Positions 19,579-28,491 of a stretch of DNA of 64,000 nt are shown one piece after another. Under the pieces are notes generated by a model that was not told the origin of the DNA, made no database searches, and saw nothing but the letters and a program-made list of their open reading frames with translations. Numbering within the stretch: the stretch's first letter is position 1; each line of letters begins with the position of its first letter. Source of the DNA: Leisingera daeponensis DSM 23529 (lineage in GTDB: Bacteria > Pseudomonadota > Alphaproteobacteria > Rhodobacterales > Rhodobacteraceae); assembly GCF_000473145.1 (NCBI RefSeq), contig NZ_KI421500.1, positions 1,736,225 to 1,800,224 of the forward strand, written 5' to 3'. A program made the position numbers and the translations under genes.

Positions 19579-20160
19579 ATGGCCAAGCTCTATTTCAATT
19601 ACTCCACCATGAACGCGGGCAAATCGACGGTGCTGCTGCAGGCCTCGCACAACTACCGCGAAAACCGCATGGACACTTACCTGCTGACAGCGAAGCTGGA
19701 TGACCGGGCCGGCGCGGGCCGGATCGCCTCGCGCATCGGCATCGGCGAAGAGGCCGACATGTTCTCGGCCGGCGACGACCTGTATCAGCGCATCGAGCAG
19801 CGCCTGGCACACGGCCCGGTAGCGGCCATCTTCGTGGACGAGGCGCAGTTCCTGGAACCGGAGCAGGTCTGGCAGCTGGCCCGCGTGGTCGACGACCTGC
19901 GGGTGCCGGTGCTCGCTTACGGCCTGCGGGTGGATTTCCAAGGCAAGCTGTTTCCCGGCTCCGCCACCCTTTTGGCGCTGGCGGATGAGATGCGCGAGGT
20001 GCGCACCATCTGCCATTGCGGCAAGAAGGCCACCATGGTGGTGCGCCAGGACGAGCAGGGACAGGTGCTGACCGAAGGCGACCAGGTGCAGATCGGCGGC
20101 AACGAGACCTATGTGTCGCTGTGCCGCCGCCACTGGCGCGAGGCCGTCGGCAGCCGCTAG
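19579..20160 (+). CDS. tdk: Thymidine kinase
   Basis: This 193-residue type II thymidine kinase phosphorylates thymidine in pyrimidine salvage. The P-loop MNAGKSTVLLQ is at about residues 11-21, FVDEAQFL carries the catalytic Glu, and the lasso/zinc region includes CHCGKK and a C-terminal Cys (SLCRRHW). The N-terminus MAKLYFNYSTMNAGKS matches the family and leaves no doubt about the start. Confidence 0.96.
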   Translation: MAKLYFNYSTMNAGKSTVLLQASHNYRENRMDTYLLTAKLDDRAGAGRIASRIGIGEEADMFSAGDDLYQRIEQRLAHGPVAAIFVDEAQFLEPEQVWQLARVVDDLRVPVLAYGLRVDFQGKLFPGSATLLALADEMREVRTICHCGKKATMVVRQDEQGQVLTEGDQVQIGGNETYVSLCRRHWREAVGSR

Positions 20161-20236
20161 CGCACCGGCGGCGCGGAACCCGGCCTGCCCCGTTTGCGTT
20201 TTCCTCCTGTACACGCCCTTTAGACAGGAGATCGTC

Positions 20237-20494
20237 ATGACCGCACGGGATCCGCTCGCCGGTAAGCTGCGCTTTCATATGGCCAGCCTGGCAGGCGCCT
20301 GCATCGCAGGCGCCTTGATCATCGCCGCCTTCACCCTTGGCTTCTATTCCTGGCAGTCCATCGCTGTCTGCATCGCCGTCGGTGCCGTCTCGGCGTGGCC
20401 TGCAGGCGTGTTTCTGACCCGCAAGATCAAGAAGGAGGACCCCGCCTGGGATCACCGCCGCGACGTGCCCCGCGACGACCCCAAGGACAGCTGA
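20237..20494 (+). CDS. Small two-helix membrane protein
   Basis: This 85-residue protein begins MTARDPLAGKLRFHMASLAG, with two hydrophobic helices at about residues 17-37 and 40-60. A charged cytosolic tail (RKIKKEDPAWDHRRDVPRDD) follows. AGGAG lies at the right distance before the ATG. It resembles short uncharacterised membrane proteins found in roseobacters; no function is assigned. It follows tdk by 76 bases and may be co-transcribed. Confidence 0.65.
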   Translation: MTARDPLAGKLRFHMASLAGACIAGALIIAAFTLGFYSWQSIAVCIAVGAVSAWPAGVFLTRKIKKEDPAWDHRRDVPRDDPKDS

Positions 20495-20503
20495 CCGCCC
20501 GCG

Positions 20504-21457
20504 TCAGACCCGGTTGGGCAGCGCCTCTCCGGCCAGGTACGCCGCGGCATTGTCGAGCGCCATATGCCCCATATTGCTGCGCACCTCCTCGGTGGCGGTG
20601 CCCAGATGCGGCAGCAGGGTGGCGTTGTCCAGATCGATCAGCGCCTGCGGCACCTTGGGCTCGAACTCATAGACATCAAGGCCCGCGCCGCCGATGCGGC
20701 GGTTCTGCAGCGCATCGATCAGCGCCGCCTCCTCCACCACTTCGCCGCGCGCGATATTGATCAGATGCGCGTGGGGCTGCATCGCGTTCAGCACCTCGGC
20801 GTTGATCAGGTGACGGGTCTCAGGCCCGCCCGGCACTGCGACGACCAGGAAATCCACCTGCCCCGCCATCGCCAACAGGCTCTCTGCCCGGTCCGCCGGA
20901 AAATCCAGTTCCTTGGTCGAACGCGCCACGTAAGACACATCCATGCCAAAGCCGAAGTGGCAGCGCCGCGCAATTGCCTGGCCGATCCGGCCCATGCCGG
21001 CGATGCCGACGCGCTTGCCGGTGGCGTGCAGCCCCAGCATCTGGGTCGGGTGCCAGCCGTCCCACGCGCCGCTGCGCAGCATCCGCTCGCCTTCCGAGGC
21101 GCGGCGCGCCGACATCAGGATCAGCGTCATCGCGATATCGGCGGTGGCATCGGTGACAGCGCCCGGCGTGTTGGTCACCTCGACGCCAGCGGCCCGCGCC
21201 GCCTCCACGTCGATATGGTTGTAACCGACGCCGAAGTTGGCCAGCAGCTTGCAGCGCGGCGTGCCCGCCTTGGCAAAGATCTCTGCCGTGAACCTGTCGC
21301 CCAGCGTCGGCACCACGATGTCGAACTCCTTGAGCGCGCGCAGCATCTCCGCCTCGCTCATCACCGCGTTGGTCTCACGGATCTCCAGACCGGCAAAGGC
21401 CTCCCGCGCCCGCGCCGTGACCGCTGCCGTCATCGGCCGCGCAATCCAGATTTTCAT
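20504..21457 (-). CDS. D-isomer-specific 2-hydroxyacid dehydrogenase
   Basis: This 317-residue NAD(P)-dependent enzyme is most like glyoxylate/hydroxypyruvate reductases. The Rossmann motif GKRVGIAGMGRIGQAIARRC, the catalytic Arg in LINIARGEVV, a Glu in YEFEPKVP, and His in LLPHLGTATEE are visible. LLANFGVGYNHID marks the substrate domain. It begins 1 base after csaA on the same strand, suggesting one transcript with proC and csaA. The exact substrate is uncertain. Confidence 0.9.
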   Translation of the reverse strand: MKIWIARPMTAAVTARAREAFAGLEIRETNAVMSEAEMLRALKEFDIVVPTLGDRFTAEIFAKAGTPRCKLLANFGVGYNHIDVEAARAAGVEVTNTPGAVTDATADIAMTLILMSARRASEGERMLRSGAWDGWHPTQMLGLHATGKRVGIAGMGRIGQAIARRCHFGFGMDVSYVARSTKELDFPADRAESLLAMAGQVDFLVVAVPGGPETRHLINAEVLNAMQPHAHLINIARGEVVEEAALIDALQNRRIGGAGLDVYEFEPKVPQALIDLDNATLLPHLGTATEEVRSNMGHMALDNAAAYLAGEALPNRV

Positions 21458-21458
21458 C

Positions 21459-21797
21459 TCAGTGCATCCTCCCGCCCAGCGGGACCTTTCCGTCGGGACC
21501 CGCCAGGAATATCTCTCCGTTTTCGTCCGGCAGGCCCAGAACCAGGATCTCTGACATGAACGTGCCGATCTGCCGCGGCGGGAAGTTTACGACGGCCAGA
21601 ACCTGCTTGCCCACCAGCGTTTCCGGCATGTAATGCGCCGTAATCTGCGCTGAGCTCTTTTTTACGCCGATTTCGCCCCCGAAATCGACCCACAGCTTGA
21701 TGGCCGGCTTGCGCGCCTCGGGAAACGGCTCCGCACGGACCACTTCGCCGACGCGGACGTCGACCTTCAGGAAATCGTCAAAGGAAATCTCAGCCAC
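21459..21797 (-). CDS. csaA: CsaA-type tRNA-binding protein
   Basis: This 112-residue OB-fold protein has the tRNA-binding signature: FLKVDVRVGEVVRAEPFPEARKPAIKLWVDFG, then VGKQVLAVVNFPPRQIGTFMSE. CsaA homologues act as small chaperone-like or tRNA-binding dimers. The GTG start at 21797 is chosen because AAGGAG lies 7 bases upstream and homology begins at AEISFDDF. It overlaps proC by 8 bases upstream and nearly abuts the dehydrogenase downstream. Confidence 0.92.
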   Translation of the reverse strand: MAEISFDDFLKVDVRVGEVVRAEPFPEARKPAIKLWVDFGGEIGVKKSSAQITAHYMPETLVGKQVLAVVNFPPRQIGTFMSEILVLGLPDENGEIFLAGPDGKVPLGGRMH

Positions 21798-22605
21798 GCG
21801 ACAGCTCCTTGGACCGCTCCGTTGCCGCCGCAACCGCACGCTTCAGCAAGGCCGGGAAGCCGTCCTGCTCATCCATCAGAACCTCCAGCGCGGCCTGGGT
21901 AGTGCCATTGGGGCTGGTCACGTTGACGCGCAGCTGGCCGGGGCTGTCCTCTGCCGCCTCCGCCAGCGCGCCGGCGCCTGCGACAGTGGCCTTGGCCAGC
22001 TGCATCGCCAGCTCCGCCGGCAGGCCCTGCGCCTCGCCCGCGGCGGCCAGCGTCTCGATCAGGTGGAACACATAGGCCGGGCCGGAGCCGCTGACGCCCG
22101 TGACCGCATCCATCTGGCCCTCGTTCTCCAGCCGCACGGTCTGCCCGACAGCTTGCAACAGCCCCTCGGCCCGCTCCAGATCCTTGGGCGCCGCGTGGGC
22201 GTTGCCGATGATTGCGGTGATGCCGCGCCCCACCGCAGCCGGGGTGTTCGGCATCGCCCGCACGATCGGGGTTTCGGCCCCCAGAATGTTCTGGAATGTG
22301 GCAATCGAGGTGCCCGCCGCCACCGAAATGAACAGCGTTTGGCCGTTGCCGTAGCTTTGCAGCGTAGGCAGCGCCTCGCCCATCATCTGCGGCTTCACCG
22401 CGATCAGCACGATACCCGGCGCCTTGGGCAGTTCGGCATTCAGGTGAACGCCGGTCCCCTTCAGCCAGTCCGAGGGGTTGGGATCAATCACCCAGACCGA
22501 AGCTGCGGGCAGCCCGCCCTCCAGCCAGCCGGCCAGCATCGCCGATCCCATCTTGCCGCAGCCCAGCAGCACCAGGCCGCGCGCGGCAATCTCTTGCATG
22601 TCCAT
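21790..22605 (-). CDS. proC: Pyrroline-5-carboxylate reductase
   Basis: This 271-residue enzyme reduces 1-pyrroline-5-carboxylate to proline with NAD(P)H. It shows the N-terminal Rossmann motif LVLLGCGKMGSAMLAGWL, AVKPQMM, and the ProC signature DAVTGVSGSGPAYVFHLIE, followed by LRVNVTSPNGTTQAAL. The length is standard. It overlaps csaA by 8 bases and follows the ybjN-like gene by 40 bases, an order known in related bacteria. Confidence 0.96.
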   Translation of the reverse strand: MDMQEIAARGLVLLGCGKMGSAMLAGWLEGGLPAASVWVIDPNPSDWLKGTGVHLNAELPKAPGIVLIAVKPQMMGEALPTLQSYGNGQTLFISVAAGTSIATFQNILGAETPIVRAMPNTPAAVGRGITAIIGNAHAAPKDLERAEGLLQAVGQTVRLENEGQMDAVTGVSGSGPAYVFHLIETLAAAGEAQGLPAELAMQLAKATVAGAGALAEAAEDSPGQLRVNVTSPNGTTQAALEVLMDEQDGFPALLKRAVAAATERSKELSRG

Positions 22606-22645
22606 CTTAAGCCCCTCCCCTTGGCGTCAGGTTCAGGGCTCAGGT

Positions 22646-23146
22646 TTACGCCCGCCCGTAAGCCTCTGCAATGGCGACCTGCATCGCCTCCTGCGGGCTG
22701 CGCTTGCCCCAGACCGCCAGCTGGATCGCCGGATAGTAGCGCTCCGCATTGGCCACCGCGGCGTTCAGCATCGCGTCGATCTGCTGCGGGCTGGCCATCT
22801 GGCCGCCGGTCAGCATCAAGCCATAGCGGAACAGCATCAGCTTGTGATCGGCCCAATAGGTAAAGGACCCTTCCCAGCACTGGTCGTTCATCTGGTTGAT
22901 CAGCTCATAAAGCCGCGGCAGCTCCGCTTCCGGCGGCTCCATCTCAAAGCTGCAGACCAGCCGCAGGCATTCCTCATAGCCCGACCAGGCCAGCGTCAGC
23001 GAATAGGTGCGCCACTGCCCTTCCACCGCCATCGCGATCTGATCGTCCCCGACCCGGTCAAAGTCCCAGTCGTGGTGCGAGGCCACAGTTTCGACGATGT
23101 CGATGGGATGGATGTCTTCGTCCAGGTGAAGCTCGGATAGTGCCAT
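22646..23146 (-). CDS. YbjN domain-containing protein
   Basis: This 166-residue acidic protein of the YbjN/CesT-like family begins MALSELHLDEDIHPIDIVE. It contains AWSGYEECLRLVCSFEMEPPEAELPRLYELINQMND, which is typical of the alphaproteobacterial branch next to proC. The fold resembles type III secretion chaperones, and the role is unknown. The ATG at 23146 has GAGAGGTGG upstream. It is the first gene of the run leading to proC. Confidence 0.85.
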   Translation of the reverse strand: MALSELHLDEDIHPIDIVETVASHHDWDFDRVGDDQIAMAVEGQWRTYSLTLAWSGYEECLRLVCSFEMEPPEAELPRLYELINQMNDQCWEGSFTYWADHKLMLFRYGLMLTGGQMASPQQIDAMLNAAVANAERYYPAIQLAVWGKRSPQEAMQVAIAEAYGRA

Positions 23147-23576
23147 GATGCCACCTCTCTGTATTGCCCGGCTTACCGGGAATGGAGACGCCCAATAGCC
23201 AGGTTTTTGTGCTACGGGCCGGGGAGGCATCCCCGCTCCCATACCAGATATGGTGGGGCCGAATTGATGATCTGGCAACCCTTTATTTGGGGATATCTGC
23301 AATAACTTGTGGATGATCTGTCCACAGGCCCCTAAATGCCGGCGGAACAGCTTGGGGCCTTCCGGCCTCTCCTGCCCGGCGGAAATCACCCGGACCGCCC
23401 ATATCTTGTGGTGATGCGCACGCTGCCGGGCAGCCCGCAGCCATCCAGGCGAAGAGATTTGCCCGCAAGGGGCCGCAGGCCGCCGCTTGGCAGGCGGCAG
23501 CAGGCCCGGACGGGGCGCCGCTCCGGCGCGGGGCGTGCCCTGAAACAGGCCGGCCCGCAGCCAGCCGGCCGAAGGC
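23147..23576. other. 430-bp region with no gene recognised
   Basis: This gap separates the oxygenase gene and the ybjN-like gene, both on the minus strand. It contains the inverted repeat TGTGGA/TCCACA around 23310-23325, whose left half differs by one base from a DnaA box, and a GC-rich stretch near 23460-23550. The frames here are compositional and show no families. Confidence 0.45.
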
Positions 23577-24128
23577 TCAGCGGAAGGCGGGCCCGTGCGC
23601 CCAGACGGTCAGCGACTGGCGCGTGCCGCGGGTGACCGGCGTCACCTGATGCAGCAGAAAGCTCGGAAACACCGTGGCGCTGCCCAGCACCCGGCTGGCA
23701 GTGACCACATGGGCGCCCGGCATGATCTCCAGATCGCCGCCGTCATAAGAGCCCGGCTTGCTCAGCTGCACCACCAGCGTCAGCTTGCGCTTGCCCGCCA
23801 CCGGCCCGTCGCCAATGTCGGAGTGCCAGGTGAAATGGCCGTTATCACTGTCCTTGTAGCTGGCGGCCTGCGGGCTTTCGGCAAATTCGCGCAGGTCAAA
23901 GTTGAACTGCTCCCGGTTGGCCCGCCGCACCAGTGTGATCAGCCGCTCCATCACCCAGCCGGTGCCCGGCACATCGTCCAGCCACACCACGCTGGCCCGG
24001 CGCAGGTTGTGATCGCGGGTCTGGCCCACCAGCCGCGCCTCGTTGTCCGGCTCCGCCTCCACTTTCCGCAAAATCTCCGCGCACTCCTGCGTGCTGAACG
24101 CACTGGGCACCGAATAGACCGCAACCAT
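23577..24128 (-). CDS. 2OG-Fe(II) oxygenase family protein
   Basis: This 183-residue double-stranded beta-helix protein has the iron ligands His102 and Asp104 (FTWHSDIGD) and His160 (LLHQVTPV), plus Arg170 (GTRQSLTVW) for 2-oxoglutarate. It resembles small prolyl-hydroxylase-type oxygenases acting on proteins or small molecules; the substrate is unknown. The start at 24128 is preferred because GAGGAG precedes it; an upstream ATG would add 11 residues. Confidence 0.87.
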   Translation of the reverse strand: MVAVYSVPSAFSTQECAEILRKVEAEPDNEARLVGQTRDHNLRRASVVWLDDVPGTGWVMERLITLVRRANREQFNFDLREFAESPQAASYKDSDNGHFTWHSDIGDGPVAGKRKLTLVVQLSKPGSYDGGDLEIMPGAHVVTASRVLGSATVFPSFLLHQVTPVTRGTRQSLTVWAHGPAFR

Positions 24129-24247
24129 GCCACACTCCTCTTCAAGCAGCACAGGAAGCATGTAACGGACCGCGGCGGCGGCGCTGGACGGTTTTCGACC
24201 CGGCGGGCGGAAAGCGACCTGTTTTTAGCTGCTGCACCAAAGAGCAG

Positions 24248-24601
24248 CTATGCTCTGTGCGCAGACCGGCGCACAACAAAACCGCTTCGCACAATTTCAG
24301 CAGCAAAGCCGCGGTCCGCAAAATACGCAGAACGCTTAAGCGTCAGGTCAGCTCTGGCGAACAGAACTTCACTCCATTCGGGAAAGTGGACTTCAACCTG
24401 CTCGAACTGCTCTAACAGCCCAGCTAGTGGCGCCCCGCTGCGGGGCACTGCAAACAATGCGCTGTTGGGCACATCTGCTTCATGCTTCCAGAGACTTTCG
24501 GCATAGGCCCTATGAGCCGGAATATCTGCCAGCCAGAATGCCTCTCCCAGCGGTGGCAATTCATCCTTGCCCAGCTCTTCAAATGCAACGGTGATGCGCA
24601 T
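24248..24601 (-). CDS. Uncharacterised protein of lower GC content
   Basis: This 117-residue protein begins MRITVAFEELGKDELPPLG. It has no signal peptide, membrane helix or motif that I recognise. AAAGGA lies 6 bases before the ATG. Its coding sequence is visibly richer in A and T than adjacent genes, which would fit recent acquisition. It contains EQFEQVEVHFPEWSEVLF and a C-terminal VVRRSAHRA. No neighbour gives a functional hint. Confidence 0.55.
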   Translation of the reverse strand: MRITVAFEELGKDELPPLGEAFWLADIPAHRAYAESLWKHEADVPNSALFAVPRSGAPLAGLLEQFEQVEVHFPEWSEVLFARADLTLKRSAYFADRGFAAEIVRSGFVVRRSAHRA

Positions 24602-24664
24602 GTTATTTCCTTTGCCGGGAACAGCGTCAACCTGTTCTAGCAAGGTAGGAATTCTATCAAAACC

Positions 24665-24697
24665 AAAAAGCCCGCCGCAGATCCCTCTGCGGCGGGC
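24665..24697 (-). terminator. Rho-independent terminator of ubiK
   Basis: A 12-bp stem (GCCCGCCGCAGA/TCTGCGGCGGGC, loop TCCC on the plus strand, 24670-24697) is followed by TTTTT on the minus strand, 43 bases after the ubiK stop. Confidence 0.88.
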
Positions 24698-24739
24698 CTC
24701 AATTCAACGCGGGGCGGACAGCCTGCCCCGGTCCAGGGC

Positions 24740-24988
24740 TCAGGCCTTGTCTTTCGCCTCCAGCGCGTCCAGGCGCGCCTTCAGCGCTTCGTTTTCCTCG
24801 CGCGCCTTCTGCGCCATCGCGCGCACCGCGTCGAATTCCTCGCGGGTGACAAAGTCACGGTCGGCCAGCCAGCGGTCGATCATGCTCTTCAACGCGGTCT
24901 CTGCTTCGTCCTTGGCGCCCTGGGCCACGCCCATCGCATTGGTCATCAGCTGCGAAATATCGTCCAGGATCTTGTTGCGGGTCTGCAT
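24740..24988 (-). CDS. ubiK: Ubiquinone biosynthesis accessory factor UbiK
   Basis: This 82-residue BMFP-domain protein begins MQTRNKILDDISQLMTNAMG. The C-terminal half (FVTREEFDAVRAMAQKAREENEALKARLDALE) is a strong coiled coil that forms trimers in this family. UbiK assists aerobic ubiquinone synthesis with UbiJ; earlier it was annotated as a membrane-fusogenic protein. It is divergent from lgt, as in many alphaproteobacteria. Confidence 0.9.
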   Translation of the reverse strand: MQTRNKILDDISQLMTNAMGVAQGAKDEAETALKSMIDRWLADRDFVTREEFDAVRAMAQKAREENEALKARLDALEAKDKA

Positions 24989-25085
24989 GTTCTTCTCCGT
25001 CTCAAGGTTGTCCCCTATATGGGCAAGCAAAGCCGCGGCGGCAAGCCGTTGACTTCCTATAACCCGCAAAGGCATTCAGTCGCAC

Positions 25086-25985
25086 ATGCAGGCCTTGATC
25101 CAATTCCCCGACCTTTCGCCCGAGATTTTCTCAATTGCCATCGGCAGCTTCGAATTTGCCCTGCGCTGGTACGCGCTGGCCTATATCGCCGGCATCGTCA
25201 TCGCCTGGCGCCTGGCGGTGGCCGCGCTGCGCCGCCCCGGCTTATGGCCCGCCAGCCAGCCGCCGATGCGCCCCGAGCAGGTCGAGGACCTGCTGACCTG
25301 GATCATCCTCGGGGTGATCCTGGGCGGGCGCCTGGGGTTTGTGCTGTTCTACCAGCCGGCCTATTACCTGGCGAACCCCGCCGAGATCCTGAAGATCTGG
25401 CAGGGCGGCATGGCCTTTCACGGCGGGCTGATCGGCGTGGTGCTGGCCACCCTGATCTTTGCCGCGCGCCACAATATCCCGAAATTGCAGATCGCCGACC
25501 TGGTCGCCCACACGGTGCCGCCGGGGCTGCTGCTGGGGCGGCTCGCGAATTTCATCAATGCTGAGCTGTGGGGCCGCCCGACGGACCTGCCCTGGGGCGT
25601 CGCCTTCCCCGGCCCGGCCGCGCAGGACTGCGGCCAGGCGCTGGGAGAGCTTTGCGCCCGCCACCCCTCGCAGCTCTACGAGGCGCTGATGGAGGGGCTG
25701 ATCCTCGGCGCGGTGCTGCTGTACCTCGCCTGGCGCCGGGGCGCCTTCCACACCCCGGGCCGCCTCCTGGGGGTGTTTCTTGCGGGCTATGGACTCGCCC
25801 GGTTCCTGGTCGAATTCGTCCGCCAGCCGGATGCCCAGTTCGTCACCCCCGGCAACCCGCTGGGGCTGGCCTGGCAGATTGACGGCTTCGGCCTCACCCA
25901 GGGACAGGCGCTGTCGCTGCCGATGATCGCGATCGGCCTTTATTTCCTGATCCGCGCCCGCCACACCGCCCGGAGCCCGGCATGA
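25086..25985 (+). CDS. lgt: Prolipoprotein diacylglyceryl transferase
   Basis: This 299-residue inner-membrane enzyme transfers diacylglycerol to the lipobox Cys of prolipoproteins. It has about seven membrane helices. Hallmarks include [12 protein letters not shown], the Lgt signature [29 protein letters not shown], and [25 protein letters not shown]. The stop overlaps the midA start by 4 bases. Confidence 0.96.
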   Translation: MQALIQFPDLSPEIFSIAIGSFEFALRWYALAYIAGIVIAWRLAVAALRRPGLWPASQPPMRPEQVEDLLTWIILGVILGGRLGFVLFYQPAYYLANPAEILKIWQGGMAFHGGLIGVVLATLIFAARHNIPKLQIADLVAHTVPPGLLLGRLANFINAELWGRPTDLPWGVAFPGPAAQDCGQALGELCARHPSQLYEALMEGLILGAVLLYLAWRRGAFHTPGRLLGVFLAGYGLARFLVEFVRQPDAQFVTPGNPLGLAWQIDGFGLTQGQALSLPMIAIGLYFLIRARHTARSPA

Positions 25986-27049
25986 GCCTGATGGACCACC
26001 TCTCCGCCCGCATCCGGGCGGATGGCCCGATGTCCGTGGCGGAGTACATGGGCGACTGCCTGCTGCACCCGCAGTTCGGCTATTACACCACCCGCGACCC
26101 GCTGGGCGCGCAGGGCGATTTCACCACCGCGCCGGAAATCAGCCAGATGTTCGGCGAGCTGCTGGGCCTTGCCCTGGCGCAGGCCTGGATGGATCAGGGA
26201 TCGCCGGCGCCATTCACGCTCGCAGAACTCGGCCCCGGCCGCGGCACCCTGATGGCAGACCTGTTGCGCGCCACCCGCGGCGTGCCCGGCTTCCATGCCG
26301 CGATGCAGATCCATCTGGTCGAGGCTTCGCCCGCCCTGCGCGCCGCCCAGGCCAAGGCGCTGGAGGGCTATGCGCCCGCATGGCTGGACAGCGCGGACAA
26401 CCTGCCCGATCAGCCGCTCTTCCTGATCGCAAACGAGTTCTTCGATGCCCTGCCCATCCGCCAGTTCCTGCGCGCAGGCGGCGGCTGGAGCGAAAAGCGC
26501 ATCGGCCTCACGGACGGCGCGCTCAGCTTCGGCCTCACGCCGGCAGCGCCGCAGCCCGCGCTGGCGCACCGGCTGGCGGACACCCGCGACGGCGATCTGG
26601 TCGAGATCTGCGAGCCCGCCGCCCCCATTACCCAGTCCATCGCCGCCCGAATCGCCGCCCATGGCGGCGCCGCGCTGATCGTGGACTACGGCGACTGGCG
26701 GGCGCTGGGGGACACGTTGCAGGCCCTGCGGGCGCATGAACCCGCCGATCCGCTGCAAACCCCGGGAGAGGCCGATCTGACGGCCCATGTGGATTTCGAA
26801 GCGCTGGCAAACGCCGCGAAAACCGCTGGTTGCGCCTTCACCCGCCTTACGCCCCAAGGGGTATTCCTCGAACGGCTCGGCATCACCGATCGCGCCCGCG
26901 CGCTGGCCGCGCCGCTGCAGGGCGGCAGCCTGGAAACCCTGATCGCCGCACATCGGCGGTTGACGCACCCGGAGGAAATGGGAAACCTGTTCAAAGTCCT
27001 AGGCCTCTACCCTTCGCAGGCCGCCCCTCCGCCGGGATTGAACATATGA
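25982..27049 (+). CDS. MidA/NDUFAF7-type SAM-dependent methyltransferase
   Basis: This 355-residue class I methyltransferase of the former DUF185 family begins [35 protein letters not shown]. It shows the SAM-binding segment [18 protein letters not shown] and [14 protein letters not shown]. Mitochondrial NDUFAF7 methylates an arginine of complex I, and a similar role here is inference. It overlaps lgt and pgeF by 4 bases each, giving a tightly coupled operon. Confidence 0.92.
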   Translation: MSLMDHLSARIRADGPMSVAEYMGDCLLHPQFGYYTTRDPLGAQGDFTTAPEISQMFGELLGLALAQAWMDQGSPAPFTLAELGPGRGTLMADLLRATRGVPGFHAAMQIHLVEASPALRAAQAKALEGYAPAWLDSADNLPDQPLFLIANEFFDALPIRQFLRAGGGWSEKRIGLTDGALSFGLTPAAPQPALAHRLADTRDGDLVEICEPAAPITQSIAARIAAHGGAALIVDYGDWRALGDTLQALRAHEPADPLQTPGEADLTAHVDFEALANAAKTAGCAFTRLTPQGVFLERLGITDRARALAAPLQGGSLETLIAAHRRLTHPEEMGNLFKVLGLYPSQAAPPPGLNI

Positions 27050-27801
27050 CGCTTGAAATTCTGACGTCCGATCTGCTTGGCCCGGTGCGGCACGGGTTCT
27101 TCACCCGCAGGGGCGGTGCGTCCTCAGGCATCTACCACGGCCTGAACTGCGGCCTCGGCTCCACCGACCAGCGCGAGGCGGTGCGGATCAACCGCACCCG
27201 GGTGGCCGCCGCGATGGAGGTGCCGCCGGAGAACCTGAGCGCGGTGCATCAGGTCCACAGCGCCGATGTCGCCGTCATCACCGAACCCTCGCAGGACCGC
27301 CCGCAGGCCGATGCGATGGTCACCAACGTGCCGGGGCTGGCGCTGTCGATCCTGACCGCAGACTGCCAGCCGGTGCTGTTTTCCGATCCCGAAGCAGGGG
27401 TCATCGGCGCCGCCCACGCGGGCTGGCGCGGCACCCTGGACGGGGTGCTGGAAGCCACCCTGGAAGCCATGGAGGGCCTTGGCGCGCGGCGCGAAAACAC
27501 CGCCGCGGTGATCGGCCCGACGATCTCCCAGCGCGCCTATGAGGTGGGGCCGGAGTTCTTTGAGGACTTCATGATGCAGGACGAGCGCTACGCCCGCTTC
27601 TTTGCCAACGGCGAAGACGGCCGCTACCTGTTCGACCTGCCGGGCCTCGGCCTGCACAAGCTGCGCGAGGCCGGCGCCGGCGCCGCGGAATGGACCCGCC
27701 ACTGCACCTATTCGGACCCGGAGAAATTCTTTTCCTACCGCCGCGCGACCCACGCGAAAGAGGCCGACTACGGCCGCCTGATCTCCTGCATCCGGCTTTA
27801 A
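27046..27801 (+). CDS. pgeF: Peptidoglycan editing factor PgeF (YfiH/laccase-domain family)
   Basis: This 251-residue protein of the YfiH family has GFFTRRGGASSGIYHGLNCG near the N-terminus. The metal ligands lie in VHQVHSADVAV, LTADCQPVLF and AAHAGWRGTLDG. E. coli PgeF removes wrong amino acids from muropeptide precursors, while related proteins act on purine nucleosides. The start overlaps the midA stop (ATGA), so the reading is unambiguous. Confidence 0.92.
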   Translation: MTLEILTSDLLGPVRHGFFTRRGGASSGIYHGLNCGLGSTDQREAVRINRTRVAAAMEVPPENLSAVHQVHSADVAVITEPSQDRPQADAMVTNVPGLALSILTADCQPVLFSDPEAGVIGAAHAGWRGTLDGVLEATLEAMEGLGARRENTAAVIGPTISQRAYEVGPEFFEDFMMQDERYARFFANGEDGRYLFDLPGLGLHKLREAGAGAAEWTRHCTYSDPEKFFSYRRATHAKEADYGRLISCIRL

Positions 27802-28088
27802 CAGCGCGTTAACCGGGCAGATTGCGGCGGATTTTCTGAAATTCTGCCGCAATTGCCTCCACCCGCAGCGCCGGACACCCCGGCCAAGCTGTTTTTTCCA
27901 AGCAAAACCAGCCCCCTGCCCCGGTCTCTCTGCCCCGGCCCTGTCCCCGGCGCGGCGCCGGCAGCGTCAAAATTGCCCCGCGCCGGTCATAATTGCGGCG
28001 CAATGATTACCCATAAAGAGATCAGAAAAACAAAACCAGCTGCCGCCCTGCAGAGGGGCGTTGCTGCCGGGCGAAGGACAGACAGACC

Positions 28089-28211
28089 ATGAAAATGAAC
28101 AAGCGTTTCATTGCCTCCATCATCCGCGCCGCCAAAGGCGCGGCCGTGGACCTGCCATGGGCCGCCGCACGCCAGCCTGACGGCCAGGCGCGCAAGCGGA
28201 AACGGGGTTAA
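28089..28211 (+). CDS. 40-residue basic small protein
   Basis: This frame encodes MKMNKRFIASIIRAAKG, then VDLPWAAARQPDGQ and a basic end (ARKRKRG). GAAGGA lies about 11 bases before the ATG. The pattern of an amphipathic start, a PW motif and a basic tail recalls small roseobacter proteins of unknown function. It is flanked by gaps of about 280 bases, both without other genes. Confidence 0.5.
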   Translation: MKMNKRFIASIIRAAKGAAVDLPWAAARQPDGQARKRKRG

Positions 28212-28491
28212 CGCCGGGGACGGGTGCCCCGGCGGCGGGCCGCACTGGCGCAGCCGCGCCAGCCAGTACCCGCCACCGGGGCACCCAGCCCGCCGGGCAG
28301 GACCCGGGACCGGCGCGGCTAGTGCCGAATCGCTCCGTCCCCGCCCCTGCCAGCCGTTAACCAGTCTGCTTAAGATTTTTTGACAATCCGAATTAAATCC
28401 CGCCACACTCAGGCATATATATCGTTCAAGCGCGTCTGTGTTGCCGGTGGGGGCCGATGCATACGGGCAGTTTGAAAGGAAAGGTCCGGTT

